NCBI GenBank assembly: GCA_003550275.1
Contig: QXCW01000002.1
Span: 3,285,501 to 3,349,500, forward strand
Direction of reading: 5' to 3'
Source of the DNA: Flavobacteriaceae bacterium MAR_2010_72
GTDB taxonomy: Bacteria > Bacteroidota > Bacteroidia > Flavobacteriales > Flavobacteriaceae
Length of the DNA stretch: 64,000 nucleotides
Shown: positions 52,216 through 62,082 of the stretch, piece after piece
Numbering within the stretch: the stretch's first letter is position 1
Layout: every line of letters begins with the position of its first letter
Notes under the pieces: generated by a model
Seen by the model: the letters and a program-made list of their open reading frames with translations, nothing else
Told to the model about the DNA's origin: nothing
Database searches by the model: none
Translations under genes and position numbers: made by a program

Positions 52216-54051
52216 TTACACTTTTTCGACATCGATTGGCTTTCCTAAATATACCAGTTGCCACCCTTCCTCAATGTTGTCTACCTTTGTATTGTTAGAA
52301 GAAATAATGTGCAGTTCTCCATCTCCGTCCTTTATAAATAATGGAATAATGTCTTTATCCTTATTGGTTATTTCAATCAAAGATTCATATTCCTCCTTAC
52401 TCTCCAATTCTATTTCTTGAATTGAAGGAAACTTACTTGTTACTTCAGCTAGGGCTACGTAATCATCAGTATGTGAAAAGAGCCCTTCATTTGGGCTGTT
52501 CTCGGGGTCTTTTATTTCTTCCTTAGTGACCAATCTAAATGAACCGTTTTCCCCAAATTGTGCTCCAAATTTATTTATGGCATATTTGTTAATGTCCGAA
52601 TTGCCTGTTAAAGCCATTAAGTAACCCACGTCGTTAAGTTCAATGTTGTCTAACAAAGTGTCTGAATAAATATTGGTGTTTATAGCTTCTAATCCTAATT
52701 CTTGTGCCTTTATAATATTGCTTTGGTTGCTGTCAATAAGGACAACATGTCTTCCGTTAGACTCTAGATAATGTCCTAATAATCGTGACACTTTTGAGGC
52801 GCCTACAATTAAAATCCCGTCAGAAGACTTTAGAAACACTCCAGCTATCTTCGCAAAAAGTCGTGCTGTAGTAGCGTTAAGTAGAACCGTACCTAGAACA
52901 ATCATAAATACTAAAGGCGTAATAAATTCTGCGTCTTCAACACCATCTTTAGCTAATTTTAGGCCAAATAAAGAGGCAATTCCAGCTGCGACAATACCTC
53001 TTGGGCCCACCCAACTAATAAATAGTTTCTCATTAAATTTTAAATTAGAACCTTGGGTGCTCAAAAATACCCCAATAGGCCTTAACACAAATATGACTAT
53101 GGCAAATAAAACAGCTGTGTTCCAATTATAAATCAACAACATATCTTCAAAATTGATATTAGCTGCCAATAAAATAAATAGAATAGAAATTAGTAAAACA
53201 CTTAATGATTCCTTGAAATAAAGAAGTTCCTTTAAATATGGGGATTTAGAGTTTCCAAGCACCATGCCCATAACCACCACAGCAAGTAACCCCGATTCAT
53301 GAGCAAATACATCTGAAAGTACAAATACGCCTAATACCGCAGCTAGCGCAAACACATTGAGCAAATAGTGAGGCACCCATTTTCTGTTAATAACAAAATT
53401 TAAGGCGTGCGCAAAGGTGAATCCAAAGGTGAATCCAAACAATACAATTTTTCCGAACTCAATAAAGGCTGTTTTTGTAAATTCACCTCCTGCATCAACA
53501 CTAATAAATTCAAAAACCAAAACCGCAACCAAAGCACCAATGGGATCAATAAGGATACCTTCCCATTTTAAAACAGCTGATACATCTTTTTTAAGTGGAA
53601 TATTTCTTAAAATAGGTGTGATTACCGTTGGCCCTGTCACAATAATCAAAGCAGAAAACAGAAAGGAAATCTCCCAGCTCAAATAAAACACAAAATGGGC
53701 AGCAATTGCGCCCCCAAAAAACGTGACAAGCGACCCAATTGTTATGAGTTTAGTAATTGCTGGACCTACATTTTTAATTTCGCCCATACGCAAAGTTAGT
53801 CCTCCTTCGAAAAGAATAATGCTAATGGCTAAAGACACAAAATAGAACAGGCTTTCTCCAGGGAAAAGCCCACGCCCATCCTCATAAACGGGTTGTATCC
53901 ATTTGACATTGTCTTCGCTTAAAAATTCGGCAGCAATTGGTCCTACTATCAAACCAATCAAGATTAAAGGCAAAATGGCTGGGATTTTAAATTTCCAAGC
54001 CATCCATTGGGCTAAAATGCCTAAAATAATAATTCCACTTAGTTCTATCAT
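52216..54051 (-). CDS. Monovalent cation:proton antiporter with TrkA-N domain
   Basis: 611 residues. The first 390 form 12 or so membrane helices of the CPA1/NhaP-like Na+/H+ exchanger fold, with family motifs ALIIVTGPTVITPIL and SWVGPRGIVAAGIASLFGLK. A cytosolic TrkA-N/RCK domain follows, starting ILIVGASKVSRLLGHYLESN (about 396-415), where the nucleotide loop is GASKVS in place of GxGxxG. The rest includes a further TrkA-C-like segment. It extrudes Na+ or K+ in exchange for H+ under nucleotide control. It is divergent from the USP gene. Confidence 0.88.
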   Translation of the reverse strand: MIELSGIIILGILAQWMAWKFKIPAILPLILIGLIVGPIAAEFLSEDNVKWIQPVYEDGRGLFPGESLFYFVSLAISIILFEGGLTLRMGEIKNVGPAITKLITIGSLVTFFGGAIAAHFVFYLSWEISFLFSALIIVTGPTVITPILRNIPLKKDVSAVLKWEGILIDPIGALVAVLVFEFISVDAGGEFTKTAFIEFGKIVLFGFTFGFTFAHALNFVINRKWVPHYLLNVFALAAVLGVFVLSDVFAHESGLLAVVVMGMVLGNSKSPYLKELLYFKESLSVLLISILFILLAANINFEDMLLIYNWNTAVLFAIVIFVLRPIGVFLSTQGSNLKFNEKLFISWVGPRGIVAAGIASLFGLKLAKDGVEDAEFITPLVFMIVLGTVLLNATTARLFAKIAGVFLKSSDGILIVGASKVSRLLGHYLESNGRHVVLIDSNQSNIIKAQELGLEAINTNIYSDTLLDNIELNDVGYLMALTGNSDINKYAINKFGAQFGENGSFRLVTKEEIKDPENSPNEGLFSHTDDYVALAEVTSKFPSIQEIELESKEEYESLIEITNKDKDIIPLFIKDGDGELHIISSNNTKVDNIEEGWQLVYLGKPIDVEKV

Positions 54052-54142
54052 TGCGCTGTTTTAATATTTCATAAAGATATATGAAACGGTTTGAAACAAT
54101 AAAATTTTTGATCAAAAACATATCATAAGAGTCAATATTTCT

Positions 54143-55042
54143 ATGTGGCTTAAAAAAACGCTACCTTACCCCCTTCAACTTTTTTCAAACCAATTGACTA
54201 AAACTATATTTAATACCATTGGAATTGGAGTTGCCTTTTCTCCCAACCTGAAGCCCAACATTTATGAAGCGGCTCGTTTGTCACTATTCTTTAAAAGTGA
54301 ACTGGTACTTATTCATGTTGGCGAACCATCAATAACCAAGGAGATTCAAATACAAGAGATTCTAGCTCCTTTTAGTGATAAACAATTGTCTTATAAACTT
54401 GTGTTTGCAAATGGAAATCCGGTTGATGCTATTTTGTCAACCGCAGAGCGTTTAAACATTGACCTTCTTATTTTAGGCGCCCTGCAACGAGAGAATTTTC
54501 TCAAATACTATTTGGGATCTATTGCAAGAAAAATCACCAGAAAGGTTAAGTGCTCTGTTCTATTACTCACAAAACCATCCATTGAAAGAGTGCCATGCAA
54601 TCATATTGTGGTTAATGGTCTCAAAGATCCCAAAACGAAGCAAGCAATTGCGGCTGCTTTTTTTGTTGCCAATAAGCTCAAAACTTCTAAAATAACCATT
54701 GTTGAAGAAATCACTAAACAGGAAGTTGCAGTAAATGTCTACGACGATAAGTCCTTGCGGCGTTCAAGAATAAAAAAGGAGCGTATTAAGCTAAGGGAGG
54801 ATTCTAGGGTCAAGCACATTATTAATGATATACCCGAAATTTACAAAAAAGATATTGCTATTGAAATCCAATCCATTTTTGGTAAAAGAGGCTATTCTAT
54901 TGGGCATTATGCGCAATTTGTTCGGGCAGATTTGTTGGTGATGAATGCCCATGGAAAAACCACCTTTTTGGATCGTCTATTTCCGCATGACATTGAACAT
55001 ATTTTAACCGAGCTTCCAACTGATGTTTTAATAATTCAATGA
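54143..55042 (+). CDS. Two-domain universal stress protein
   Basis: 299 residues. Two USP folds, about 25-145 and 150-299, are joined directly. The first half has NIDLLILGAL and the ATP-type glycine loop region GSIARKITRKVKCSVLLLTK. The second has RADLLVMNAHGKTTFLDRLF with a weaker nucleotide motif. USPs of this double form often regulate transporters. It overlaps the SulP gene by 4 bases, so the pair is probably co-translated and functionally linked. Confidence 0.88.
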   Translation: MWLKKTLPYPLQLFSNQLTKTIFNTIGIGVAFSPNLKPNIYEAARLSLFFKSELVLIHVGEPSITKEIQIQEILAPFSDKQLSYKLVFANGNPVDAILSTAERLNIDLLILGALQRENFLKYYLGSIARKITRKVKCSVLLLTKPSIERVPCNHIVVNGLKDPKTKQAIAAAFFVANKLKTSKITIVEEITKQEVAVNVYDDKSLRRSRIKKERIKLREDSRVKHIINDIPEIYKKDIAIEIQSIFGKRGYSIGHYAQFVRADLLVMNAHGKTTFLDRLFPHDIEHILTELPTDVLIIQ

Positions 55043-57261
55043 CGCCAAAGAAAAACAACATAGCGCTTTTTATCAAGAGTCTGCCTAAAAATATATTTTC
55101 AGGCTTTGTTGTGAGCTTAATTGCGTTGCCTTTAGGTTTAGGACTTGCCATGGCAAGTGATGCACCTCCTGTAGCGGGAATCATCGCTTCAATCATAGGT
55201 GGTTTGGTTGTTTCTATTCTTGGTGGAAGTCATGTTACAATAACTGGGCCTGGAAATGGACTCGTAGGGGTTACATTGGTTGCAGTAACCACGCTTGGTC
55301 TCAATGATGCTTACCTTGCTGTTGTCTGCTCTGGGCTTATGATTTTAGTTCTTGGAGTTCTTAAAATGGGCAAATTATCGGATTTTTTTCCTTCTTCAGC
55401 CATACAAGGAATGCTAGCAGCTATTGGACTAATTATTTTAGGAAAGCAATTCCATATTATGCTGGGGCATAGAATACAGAGAGATAATGCCATTGACTAT
55501 TTAATTGAAATACCCAATACATTCAAAGATGTGCTTCACTATAATGATAAAGGACTGATATATGCCGCAATAGTAGGTGTGTTATGTCTTGGGATTATGT
55601 TTTTCTATCCAAAAATTAGGAACAAATATCTGCAGCTTATTCCTGCACCAATGTGGATTGTTTTACTTTCAGTTAGTTTGAGTTATTATTTTGAACTTGT
55701 TGTCGGGCAACCCAACCCAATTGATAAGGATTACATGATGCCCGCTATCCCAGATATAGCTTCAATTGCTTCTGATTTGCCTTCGATTAGCTTCAATAAA
55801 GTTGGAACACTTCCGTTTTGGTCCAGTGTTTTTGCGCTAACCTTAATATCAAGTATTGAGTCTTTATTAAGTATAAAAGCAATTGATAAATTAGATCCTG
55901 AAAAAAGAAGATCAAACATAAACAAAGACCTAAAAGCTTTAGGTTTTGCAACAATTGGAAGTGGCTTTTTTGGTGGGATAAATGTAGTAACAGTGATTGC
56001 CCGTAGCAGTGTTAATGTGAATAATGGCGGGACCAATCGGTCATCAAACTTTTTTCACGCCTTCTTTTTGGTTTGTTTTATTTTGTTGTTCAGTACTCAA
56101 CTTACAAAAGTTTCACTTCCTGCTTTAATGGCTATTTTAGTTTATACTGGGTATAAGCTAGCTTCTCCAAAAACGATCAAAAGTGTTTTTTCAATAGGCA
56201 AGGAACAGCTCTTTATCTTTTTAGTAACGCTATTATCCACGCTACAATTTGGATTGATCTCTGGAATTGCTATTGGGGTGTTTACAACGCTAATCGTACA
56301 TTTTGCAATTGCCAAAAGCGTTTCTCTGTTCTTAAGAAATTGTTTTAAACCCAACGTTTTAATGTTTAGAGAGGAACAATCTCAAAACAGTTATTACGTA
56401 AGCGTAAAACACTTTTGTAGCTTTTTGAATTTTTACAGGCTTAAGGAAAAGTTAGAGGCTGTATCTGAAGATAATGATATCATTGTCGATTTTTCAATGT
56501 GTGAATTTGTTGATCACACGGTCATGGAAAATCTTCACAATTATCAAAGCCTTTTTCAAAAAAATGGAGGCCATTTCGAGGTTTTAGGTTTAGATATGCA
56601 CGATGCCGATTCCAAACATCCCTTTGCTTTAAGGCGTCTTTTGCCTGTTCCTATGTTTTTTGAAAGAAACCTTACTAAACGTCAAGAAAGTATTAAAACC
56701 ATTGCTGATGATTTTAATATGAACTATAGCCCGAGCAAAAACAAAGATGTCGCATTTTTAAATGAATTTGTGTTTTTTAAAACAAAACCTATTGATCACA
56801 CCTATAATGAATTGCTTGACCCTTTAGCTTCAATTAATTTGTTTGATATTGAGTTTTCGGAAGGTGAATTTATCGCTAAAGAAGTGATAAGAACAACCAT
56901 GTTGTATCTTAAATTAAATTCAGAAATTCCTGCATTTACGCTAGACAGGGAAGGGTTTTTACAACGAATTTCTTCAATGGCGGGCTTTAATGATATAAAC
57001 ATCGACGGTCATGAAGACTTTTCAAAACGATTTTATCTTATTGGTGAGAACGTGGAAAACATAAAGACTTTTTTTAACGATGATTTGGTGCTTTTCTTTG
57101 AAAGCAATCCTTATTATCACATAGAGTCTAATGGAAATGCCTTGTTAATATTTAGTAAAGAACGCTTGGCTGGTATTAAGGAAATAAAGGCTTTGTTGGA
57201 CTTCGGGAAACGACTTAAGCGCGTTCTGGAAAATAATAATTCTTTATATCCGCATTGCTAA
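55039..57261 (+). CDS. SulP-family anion transporter with STAS and an extra C-terminal domain
   Basis: 740 residues. The membrane part (about 1-430) has the SulP signature GFVVSLIALPLGLGLAMASD and the ISSIESLLSIKAID segment. A STAS domain (about 470-525, IIVDFSMCEFVDHTVMENL) follows. About 200 more residues (530-740) form an extension I do not recognise, beginning FFERNLTKRQESIKTIADDF and ending DFGKRLKRVLENNNSLYPHC. SulP members carry sulfate, bicarbonate or other anions; the ligand cannot be told here. It overlaps the USP gene by 4 bases upstream, and shares CTAA as stop with the convergent SLC13 gene. Confidence 0.88.
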   Translation: MTPKKNNIALFIKSLPKNIFSGFVVSLIALPLGLGLAMASDAPPVAGIIASIIGGLVVSILGGSHVTITGPGNGLVGVTLVAVTTLGLNDAYLAVVCSGLMILVLGVLKMGKLSDFFPSSAIQGMLAAIGLIILGKQFHIMLGHRIQRDNAIDYLIEIPNTFKDVLHYNDKGLIYAAIVGVLCLGIMFFYPKIRNKYLQLIPAPMWIVLLSVSLSYYFELVVGQPNPIDKDYMMPAIPDIASIASDLPSISFNKVGTLPFWSSVFALTLISSIESLLSIKAIDKLDPEKRRSNINKDLKALGFATIGSGFFGGINVVTVIARSSVNVNNGGTNRSSNFFHAFFLVCFILLFSTQLTKVSLPALMAILVYTGYKLASPKTIKSVFSIGKEQLFIFLVTLLSTLQFGLISGIAIGVFTTLIVHFAIAKSVSLFLRNCFKPNVLMFREEQSQNSYYVSVKHFCSFLNFYRLKEKLEAVSEDNDIIVDFSMCEFVDHTVMENLHNYQSLFQKNGGHFEVLGLDMHDADSKHPFALRRLLPVPMFFERNLTKRQESIKTIADDFNMNYSPSKNKDVAFLNEFVFFKTKPIDHTYNELLDPLASINLFDIEFSEGEFIAKEVIRTTMLYLKLNSEIPAFTLDREGFLQRISSMAGFNDINIDGHEDFSKRFYLIGENVENIKTFFNDDLVLFFESNPYYHIESNGNALLIFSKERLAGIKEIKALLDFGKRLKRVLENNNSLYPHC

Positions 57262-59033
57262 AATGGGAAAAAGTAAGGAATAATAAAGGTGGCGGCAAGC
57301 CAAATAATTAAATTGATAGGGGTTCCAAACTTTAAAAAATCATTGAATTTATAATTACCCGGCGCATACACCATCGTGTTAGTTGGATAACTCATTGGCG
57401 TCATAAACGTTAACGAGCATGCAAACATCACCGCAATCAAAAAAGGTCGATCACTTACGCCCATAATTGAGGCTAAACTAATTACTATTGGAGTCATTAG
57501 GGCGGCAGTTGCTTTGCTCGAAATAAGATTTGTTGAAACAAATGTCACCAAATAAAGCAGGCTCAAAGTTATATGAGCATCATATTGCCCCAACGTGCTT
57601 TCAATAAAATTCGCCGCCATGGTAGCGCCTCCTGTTTTTTCTAGTGCCGTTCCCATAGAAAGCACACCAGCCATCATAAAAATAACTTTCCATTCAACAG
57701 ACTTGTACGCCTCAACAGGCTTTAAAACTCCTGTTAAAACCATTAATAGGGCACCAACCATGGCGCTTATTAAAATAGAAGTGATGTTAAGGGAGGCTGC
57801 CAATACAACACCTATCCCAATAAGTATGGCTGGGATAGCTTTTTTGTAATTAGTGATTTTCTTTTTATATTCTGAAAGTGTAATAATAAGCTTTAAAGCT
57901 TCGAGGTTGTTAATTTCTTCTTTCTTTCCTAAAACAAGAAGCATATCGCCTTCTTTCAGCTTTACTTTGGCAAGTTTATCAAGAATGATCTCGCTACGCT
58001 GCCGAATAGCAAGCACGGACATGTTATAGCTTCGATTGAAACGTAACGATTTTAAAGAGTTTTGAGTTAACGCCGACCCAAAAGGAATAATGACTTCATA
58101 AATTTGATAATTTTCATCCGCTTTGTTGTTCAGCTTAATCTGCTTATTCCCTTTTATTTTATATCCTTTTAGATCCAACAACCTGTTAAAAGCAAGAGGG
58201 GGAACAATCACCTTAAGCACATCGCCTTTGTGTAAAACAGTATCTGGACCAACATGGTGATCTATTGTACCGTCCCTTAAAATAGAAAGAATATGAATAC
58301 GATAGTTCTCTACCAATTTCGATCTTAAAACCGGCTTGTTAATGTCTGTACAATCTTCTTGAATAGTTAGCTCTGCAATATATTCTTCGGCCTTTTTGGT
58401 AAGTTCGTTGGTGTTTTCACGTTTAGGAAGCAATATAGGCCCCAATATAAACATAAAGGTAAACCCAATAATCAATAAACACAGTGCCGCGCCACTAAAT
58501 TCAAACATTCCAAAGGGTTCAAGACCATATTCTTCAGCGTAGCTACTAATAAGTATGTTTGTTGATGTGCCTATTAATGTACACGTACCTCCAAATAGTG
58601 CGGCAAATGAAATGGGCATAAGTAATCGGCCTGGGTTTATGTTAGTCTCACGGCAAACCGTAAGCGCAATAGGAAGCAGCAGCGCAACAACGGCGGTGTC
58701 ATTTATAAATGCTGAAAACAGGCCCGAAATAAAACAAAATACAACAAGTGCAACTACGTAATGAATCTTTGCGAGTTTAATAATTCTGTCGCTTAACCCG
58801 TCTAAAAGTCCTGAATTAAATATTCCGCCACTGACTACAAAAATGCAGCCTAAAGTTAAGGTGGCAGGATGATTAAATCCGGAAAAGCCTTCGTTGGGGT
58901 TTAAAACGCCCGCAACGATAAACATGGCCATAATAAGTATAGACGTCGTATCAATTGAAAAGTAATCTTTCACAAACAGAAAAACTCCAACACCTATGAT
59001 GCAAAATGTGATAATGAGATCGATATTCATCAA
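57258..59033 (-). CDS. SLC13/DASS-type transporter with two TrkA-C domains
   Basis: 591 residues. A split membrane part (helices at about 5-190 and 395-590) holds the ArsB/NhaD-like motifs FAALFGGTCTLIGTSTNILI and KATAALMTPIVISLASIMGV, which form the two substrate loops. Between them lie two TrkA-C (RCK_C) domains (about 210-380), with TVLHKGDVLKVIVPP and KLKEGDMLLVLGKKEE. It likely transports Na+-coupled anions such as sulfate or dicarboxylates. It is convergent with SulP, sharing CTAA as both stops. Confidence 0.88.
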   Translation of the reverse strand: MMNIDLIITFCIIGVGVFLFVKDYFSIDTTSILIMAMFIVAGVLNPNEGFSGFNHPATLTLGCIFVVSGGIFNSGLLDGLSDRIIKLAKIHYVVALVVFCFISGLFSAFINDTAVVALLLPIALTVCRETNINPGRLLMPISFAALFGGTCTLIGTSTNILISSYAEEYGLEPFGMFEFSGAALCLLIIGFTFMFILGPILLPKRENTNELTKKAEEYIAELTIQEDCTDINKPVLRSKLVENYRIHILSILRDGTIDHHVGPDTVLHKGDVLKVIVPPLAFNRLLDLKGYKIKGNKQIKLNNKADENYQIYEVIIPFGSALTQNSLKSLRFNRSYNMSVLAIRQRSEIILDKLAKVKLKEGDMLLVLGKKEEINNLEALKLIITLSEYKKKITNYKKAIPAILIGIGVVLAASLNITSILISAMVGALLMVLTGVLKPVEAYKSVEWKVIFMMAGVLSMGTALEKTGGATMAANFIESTLGQYDAHITLSLLYLVTFVSTNLISSKATAALMTPIVISLASIMGVSDRPFLIAVMFACSLTFMTPMSYPTNTMVYAPGNYKFNDFLKFGTPINLIIWLAATFIIPYFFPF

Positions 59034-59066
59034 GCCATATTTAAGTGTTAAATAATCAAAATTATT

Positions 59067-59417
59067 TTAATCGTTGCTTTGGGATTCAACATTATAAAAC
59101 AATTTTTTGAGGCTTTTCTTTAAAAGCATAAAACGGTATACGCCTATCACAAAAAATATACTACTAAACACTAAAGATAGTATTCCTAGGTATTGGAAAT
59201 TTGGAAATTCCTTCAACTGAAAAAACGCTATACCTCCTAAAAGCAAATATAGTGATGACCTGATGTAAGACAACAGTGTACGTTCATTGGCTAATCTCGT
59301 ACGTTCGATCGCCAGATAATCTCTCAAAATAACTTCTTCGTCGGGTTTGAAGTCGCGTCCAAACCTTAATAATTTCATTTTTTTGATTTTCAATGGTGCT
59401 TTAACTATCTTCTTCAT
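59067..59417 (-). CDS. DUF202 (YidH-like) membrane protein
   Basis: 116 residues. A basic N-terminal 30 residues, then the DUF202 signature ERTRLANERTLLSYIRSSLY (about 53-72), then two membrane helices (about 68-85 and 92-112). These proteins sit in the inner membrane with unknown function; in yeast, relatives belong to the VTC polyphosphate and SPX-linked systems. It lies 33 bases upstream of the SLC13 gene on the same strand. Confidence 0.9.
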   Translation of the reverse strand: MKKIVKAPLKIKKMKLLRFGRDFKPDEEVILRDYLAIERTRLANERTLLSYIRSSLYLLLGGIAFFQLKEFPNFQYLGILSLVFSSIFFVIGVYRFMLLKKSLKKLFYNVESQSND

Positions 59418-59581
59418 GGTTGTCTTTTTTATAAATTTAATTCAATTTTTTTGCGCTTACAAACTTTAGTTTTCAGAGTGTCCAGCTACTAAATGTTAAA
59501 AAACAACTAATAAAAGACATCCTTTAATCATGTTTTTATTGCTTTTAGTAATTTGCGGGTCACTTATCATTTAAAAACATA

Positions 59582-60448
59582 GTGATGCACTTATATCCTA
59601 TTAATTCTGGAAATTTCAAACTCGATGGCGGTGCTATGTTTGGTGTTGTCCCTAAATCATTGTGGCAAAAAACCAACCCTGCTGATGCTAATAATATGAT
59701 TGACATAGCGGCTCGGTGTTTGTTGGTAGAAGACGGTAATCGGTTAATTTTAATTGATACCGGCATGGGAGATAAACAAGGTGATAAGTTTTTTGGATAC
59801 TACTTTTTATGGGGTGATGATACTATCGATAAATCTTTAAAACGTTATGGTTTTCATCGTGATGATGTTACCGATGTGTTTATGACACATTTACATTTTG
59901 ATCATTGCGGAGGAAGTATTCAATGGAACAAAAATCGAACTGGTTACGAACCCGCTTTTAAAAATGCCCGCTTTTGGAGTAATGAAGGTCACTGGAAATG
60001 GGCTACTGAACCCAATAATAGAGAGAAAGCATCGTTTCTAAAAGAAAACATTCTACCAATGGAGGAAAGCGGTCGCTTAAATTTTATTGAACTGCCTAAA
60101 ACGGATATTTTACAGAATAGTGGGTTGGGATTTGATGTGTTTTTTGCAAATGGGCATACTGACAAACAAATGATCCCAATGCTAAACTATCAAGGTAAAA
60201 CAATTTGCTTTATGGCCGATCTGCTACCAACCGTTGGTCATTTGCCAATCCCTTTTGTGATGGGTTATGATACTAGACCATTGTTAACACTTACCGAAAA
60301 AGAGCGCTTCTTAAATTTAGCTGCTGATAATAACTATTACCTATTTTTAGAGCATGATGCCCATAATGAAATTATCACCCTTCAACATACTGAAAAAGGC
60401 GTGAGGCTGAAAGACGTCTATAGCTGTGAACAAATTTTCAGCAAATAA
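59582..60448 (+). CDS. Metallo-beta-lactamase-fold hydrolase
   Basis: 288 residues without a signal peptide, so probably cytoplasmic. The dinuclear-metal motif THLHFDHCGG (101-110) is preceded by the DTGMGDK loop (58-64); further metal ligands are in NGHTDKQMIP and the C-terminal EHDAHNE. These hydrolases may act on lactones, thioesters or other esters. It opens the rightward unit with the S8 protease and M1 peptidase, being separated by 14 bases from the former. Confidence 0.9.
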   Translation: MMHLYPINSGNFKLDGGAMFGVVPKSLWQKTNPADANNMIDIAARCLLVEDGNRLILIDTGMGDKQGDKFFGYYFLWGDDTIDKSLKRYGFHRDDVTDVFMTHLHFDHCGGSIQWNKNRTGYEPAFKNARFWSNEGHWKWATEPNNREKASFLKENILPMEESGRLNFIELPKTDILQNSGLGFDVFFANGHTDKQMIPMLNYQGKTICFMADLLPTVGHLPIPFVMGYDTRPLLTLTEKERFLNLAADNNYYLFLEHDAHNEIITLQHTEKGVRLKDVYSCEQIFSK

Positions 60449-60462
60449 CCCCAAATTCTATT

Positions 60463-62067
60463 ATGAAAATTATATTAAAACCATTTGTTTTCCTGTGTCT
60501 TGCTATAATAACCCTTGCCTCATGTAAAAGCGCGGGTATTATTTCCACGCCTATTGAAAATATCGATAATATTCCTCTTAAGGTTTCTGAATTATCTGAA
60601 GATCAGCTGAAAGTTTGGGGACATTTAGATCTTGCCAAGGACACCATACCGGGCATGAGTGTTGACAGGGCTTACAATGAAATCATAAAAAATAAAAAGG
60701 GACAAACAACTATTGTGGCTGTTATTGATACCGGAATCGATATTGATCACGAAGATTTAAACGATGTTGTTTGGACGAATCCTGGTGAAATACCAAACAA
60801 TGGAAAAGATGATGATCAAAATGGTTATCTAGATGATATTCATGGCTGGAATTTTCTAGGGGATGCCTACGAGGAACAGCTCGAATATGTGAGGTTGTTA
60901 GCTAGTGGAGAAACTACAAATCCTAGATATCAAGAAGCTCAAGCGGAATATGAGCGGGAATATCAAGAAAACCTTAATATTAAGACCCAATCCGAGCAAA
61001 TTTATCAGGCTATTAAAAATGCTGACGACATAATTTCTAAACATTTAGGCAAAAAAGACTATACTAAAGAAGAGGTAGATGCCATCGTTCCAAAAACCCA
61101 GGCCATGTCACAAAGCGTTTACATTATTCAACAAACATATGCTTTTGGAGTAAAAACGGTTGCTGAAGCTTTAGATGCTATAAAATCTGATTTAAACGAG
61201 CTCAATAAAATTCTTAATTATAACCTAAATAAAGAGTTTAAGGGACGCACTACAAATGACGATATCAACAACTTGTCCGACACCAATTATGGCAATAACA
61301 ATGTAAAACCAATTGTTGAAGACGAGAGTCACGGTTCTCATGTCGCTGGAATTATCGCTGCCGAACGAGATAATAACATTGGGGCAAAAGGTGTCGCCAA
61401 CAATGTTAAAATCATGAGTTTAAGAGTCGTTTCTAATGGTGACGAGTACGATAAAGACGTGGCCTTGGCTATACGTTACGCGGCTGACAATGGTGCTAAA
61501 GTAGTAAATATGAGTTTTGGTAAATACTATTCACCGCATAGTGAATGGGTACGAGATGCAATAGTTTACGCTGCTAAAAAAGATGTATTACTGGTCACTG
61601 GTGCTGGAAATGAGAGTCTAAATTTGGATCAAAAGCCTAATTATCCAAGTGACCAGATAGATAATGGTCCAGAAATATCCGATAACTATCTAACGGTTGG
61701 GGCGCTCAATCCAAAATATGGTGCTGAAATGGTGGCTGATTATTCTAACTACGGGAAAATAAATGTCGATGTTTTTGCTCCTGGTTCAGACATCTACTCT
61801 ACCTTTCCAAATAATGAATATAAAAGTATCAGTGGTACTTCTATGGCGTCTCCTGGAGTGGCGGGAGTGGCGGCTTTGATTCGATCACAATATCCTCATT
61901 TAACGGCTTCACAAGTCAAGCACATTATCATGTCGTCTGGGTTGACATTAACTCCTAAAGTCATTGTTGGCGGAAGCCCTAATAACATAAAACCATTAAA
62001 TGAACTTTCAAAATCTGGTAAAATTGTAAATGCTTACAATGCCTTGATTATGGCTTCAAAACTATAA
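60463..62067 (+). CDS. Subtilisin-like (S8) serine protease lipoprotein with large insertion
   Basis: 534 residues. A lipoprotein signal ends LASC at Cys21. The catalytic triad is Asp89 (AVIDTGIDID), His290 (ESHGSHVAGI) and Ser460 (SGTSMASPGV), with oxyanion Asn383 in GAGNES. Asp and His are about 200 residues apart, against 32 in subtilisin; the intervening region (about 135-280) is charged and helical (QEAQAEYEREYQENLNIKTQ). It probably functions in the cell envelope, with its insertion shaping substrate access. It precedes the M1 peptidase by 15 bases. Confidence 0.93.
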   Translation: MKIILKPFVFLCLAIITLASCKSAGIISTPIENIDNIPLKVSELSEDQLKVWGHLDLAKDTIPGMSVDRAYNEIIKNKKGQTTIVAVIDTGIDIDHEDLNDVVWTNPGEIPNNGKDDDQNGYLDDIHGWNFLGDAYEEQLEYVRLLASGETTNPRYQEAQAEYEREYQENLNIKTQSEQIYQAIKNADDIISKHLGKKDYTKEEVDAIVPKTQAMSQSVYIIQQTYAFGVKTVAEALDAIKSDLNELNKILNYNLNKEFKGRTTNDDINNLSDTNYGNNNVKPIVEDESHGSHVAGIIAAERDNNIGAKGVANNVKIMSLRVVSNGDEYDKDVALAIRYAADNGAKVVNMSFGKYYSPHSEWVRDAIVYAAKKDVLLVTGAGNESLNLDQKPNYPSDQIDNGPEISDNYLTVGALNPKYGAEMVADYSNYGKINVDVFAPGSDIYSTFPNNEYKSISGTSMASPGVAGVAALIRSQYPHLTASQVKHIIMSSGLTLTPKVIVGGSPNNIKPLNELSKSGKIVNAYNALIMASKL

Positions 62068-62082
62068 AAATTTAATTTCCTT

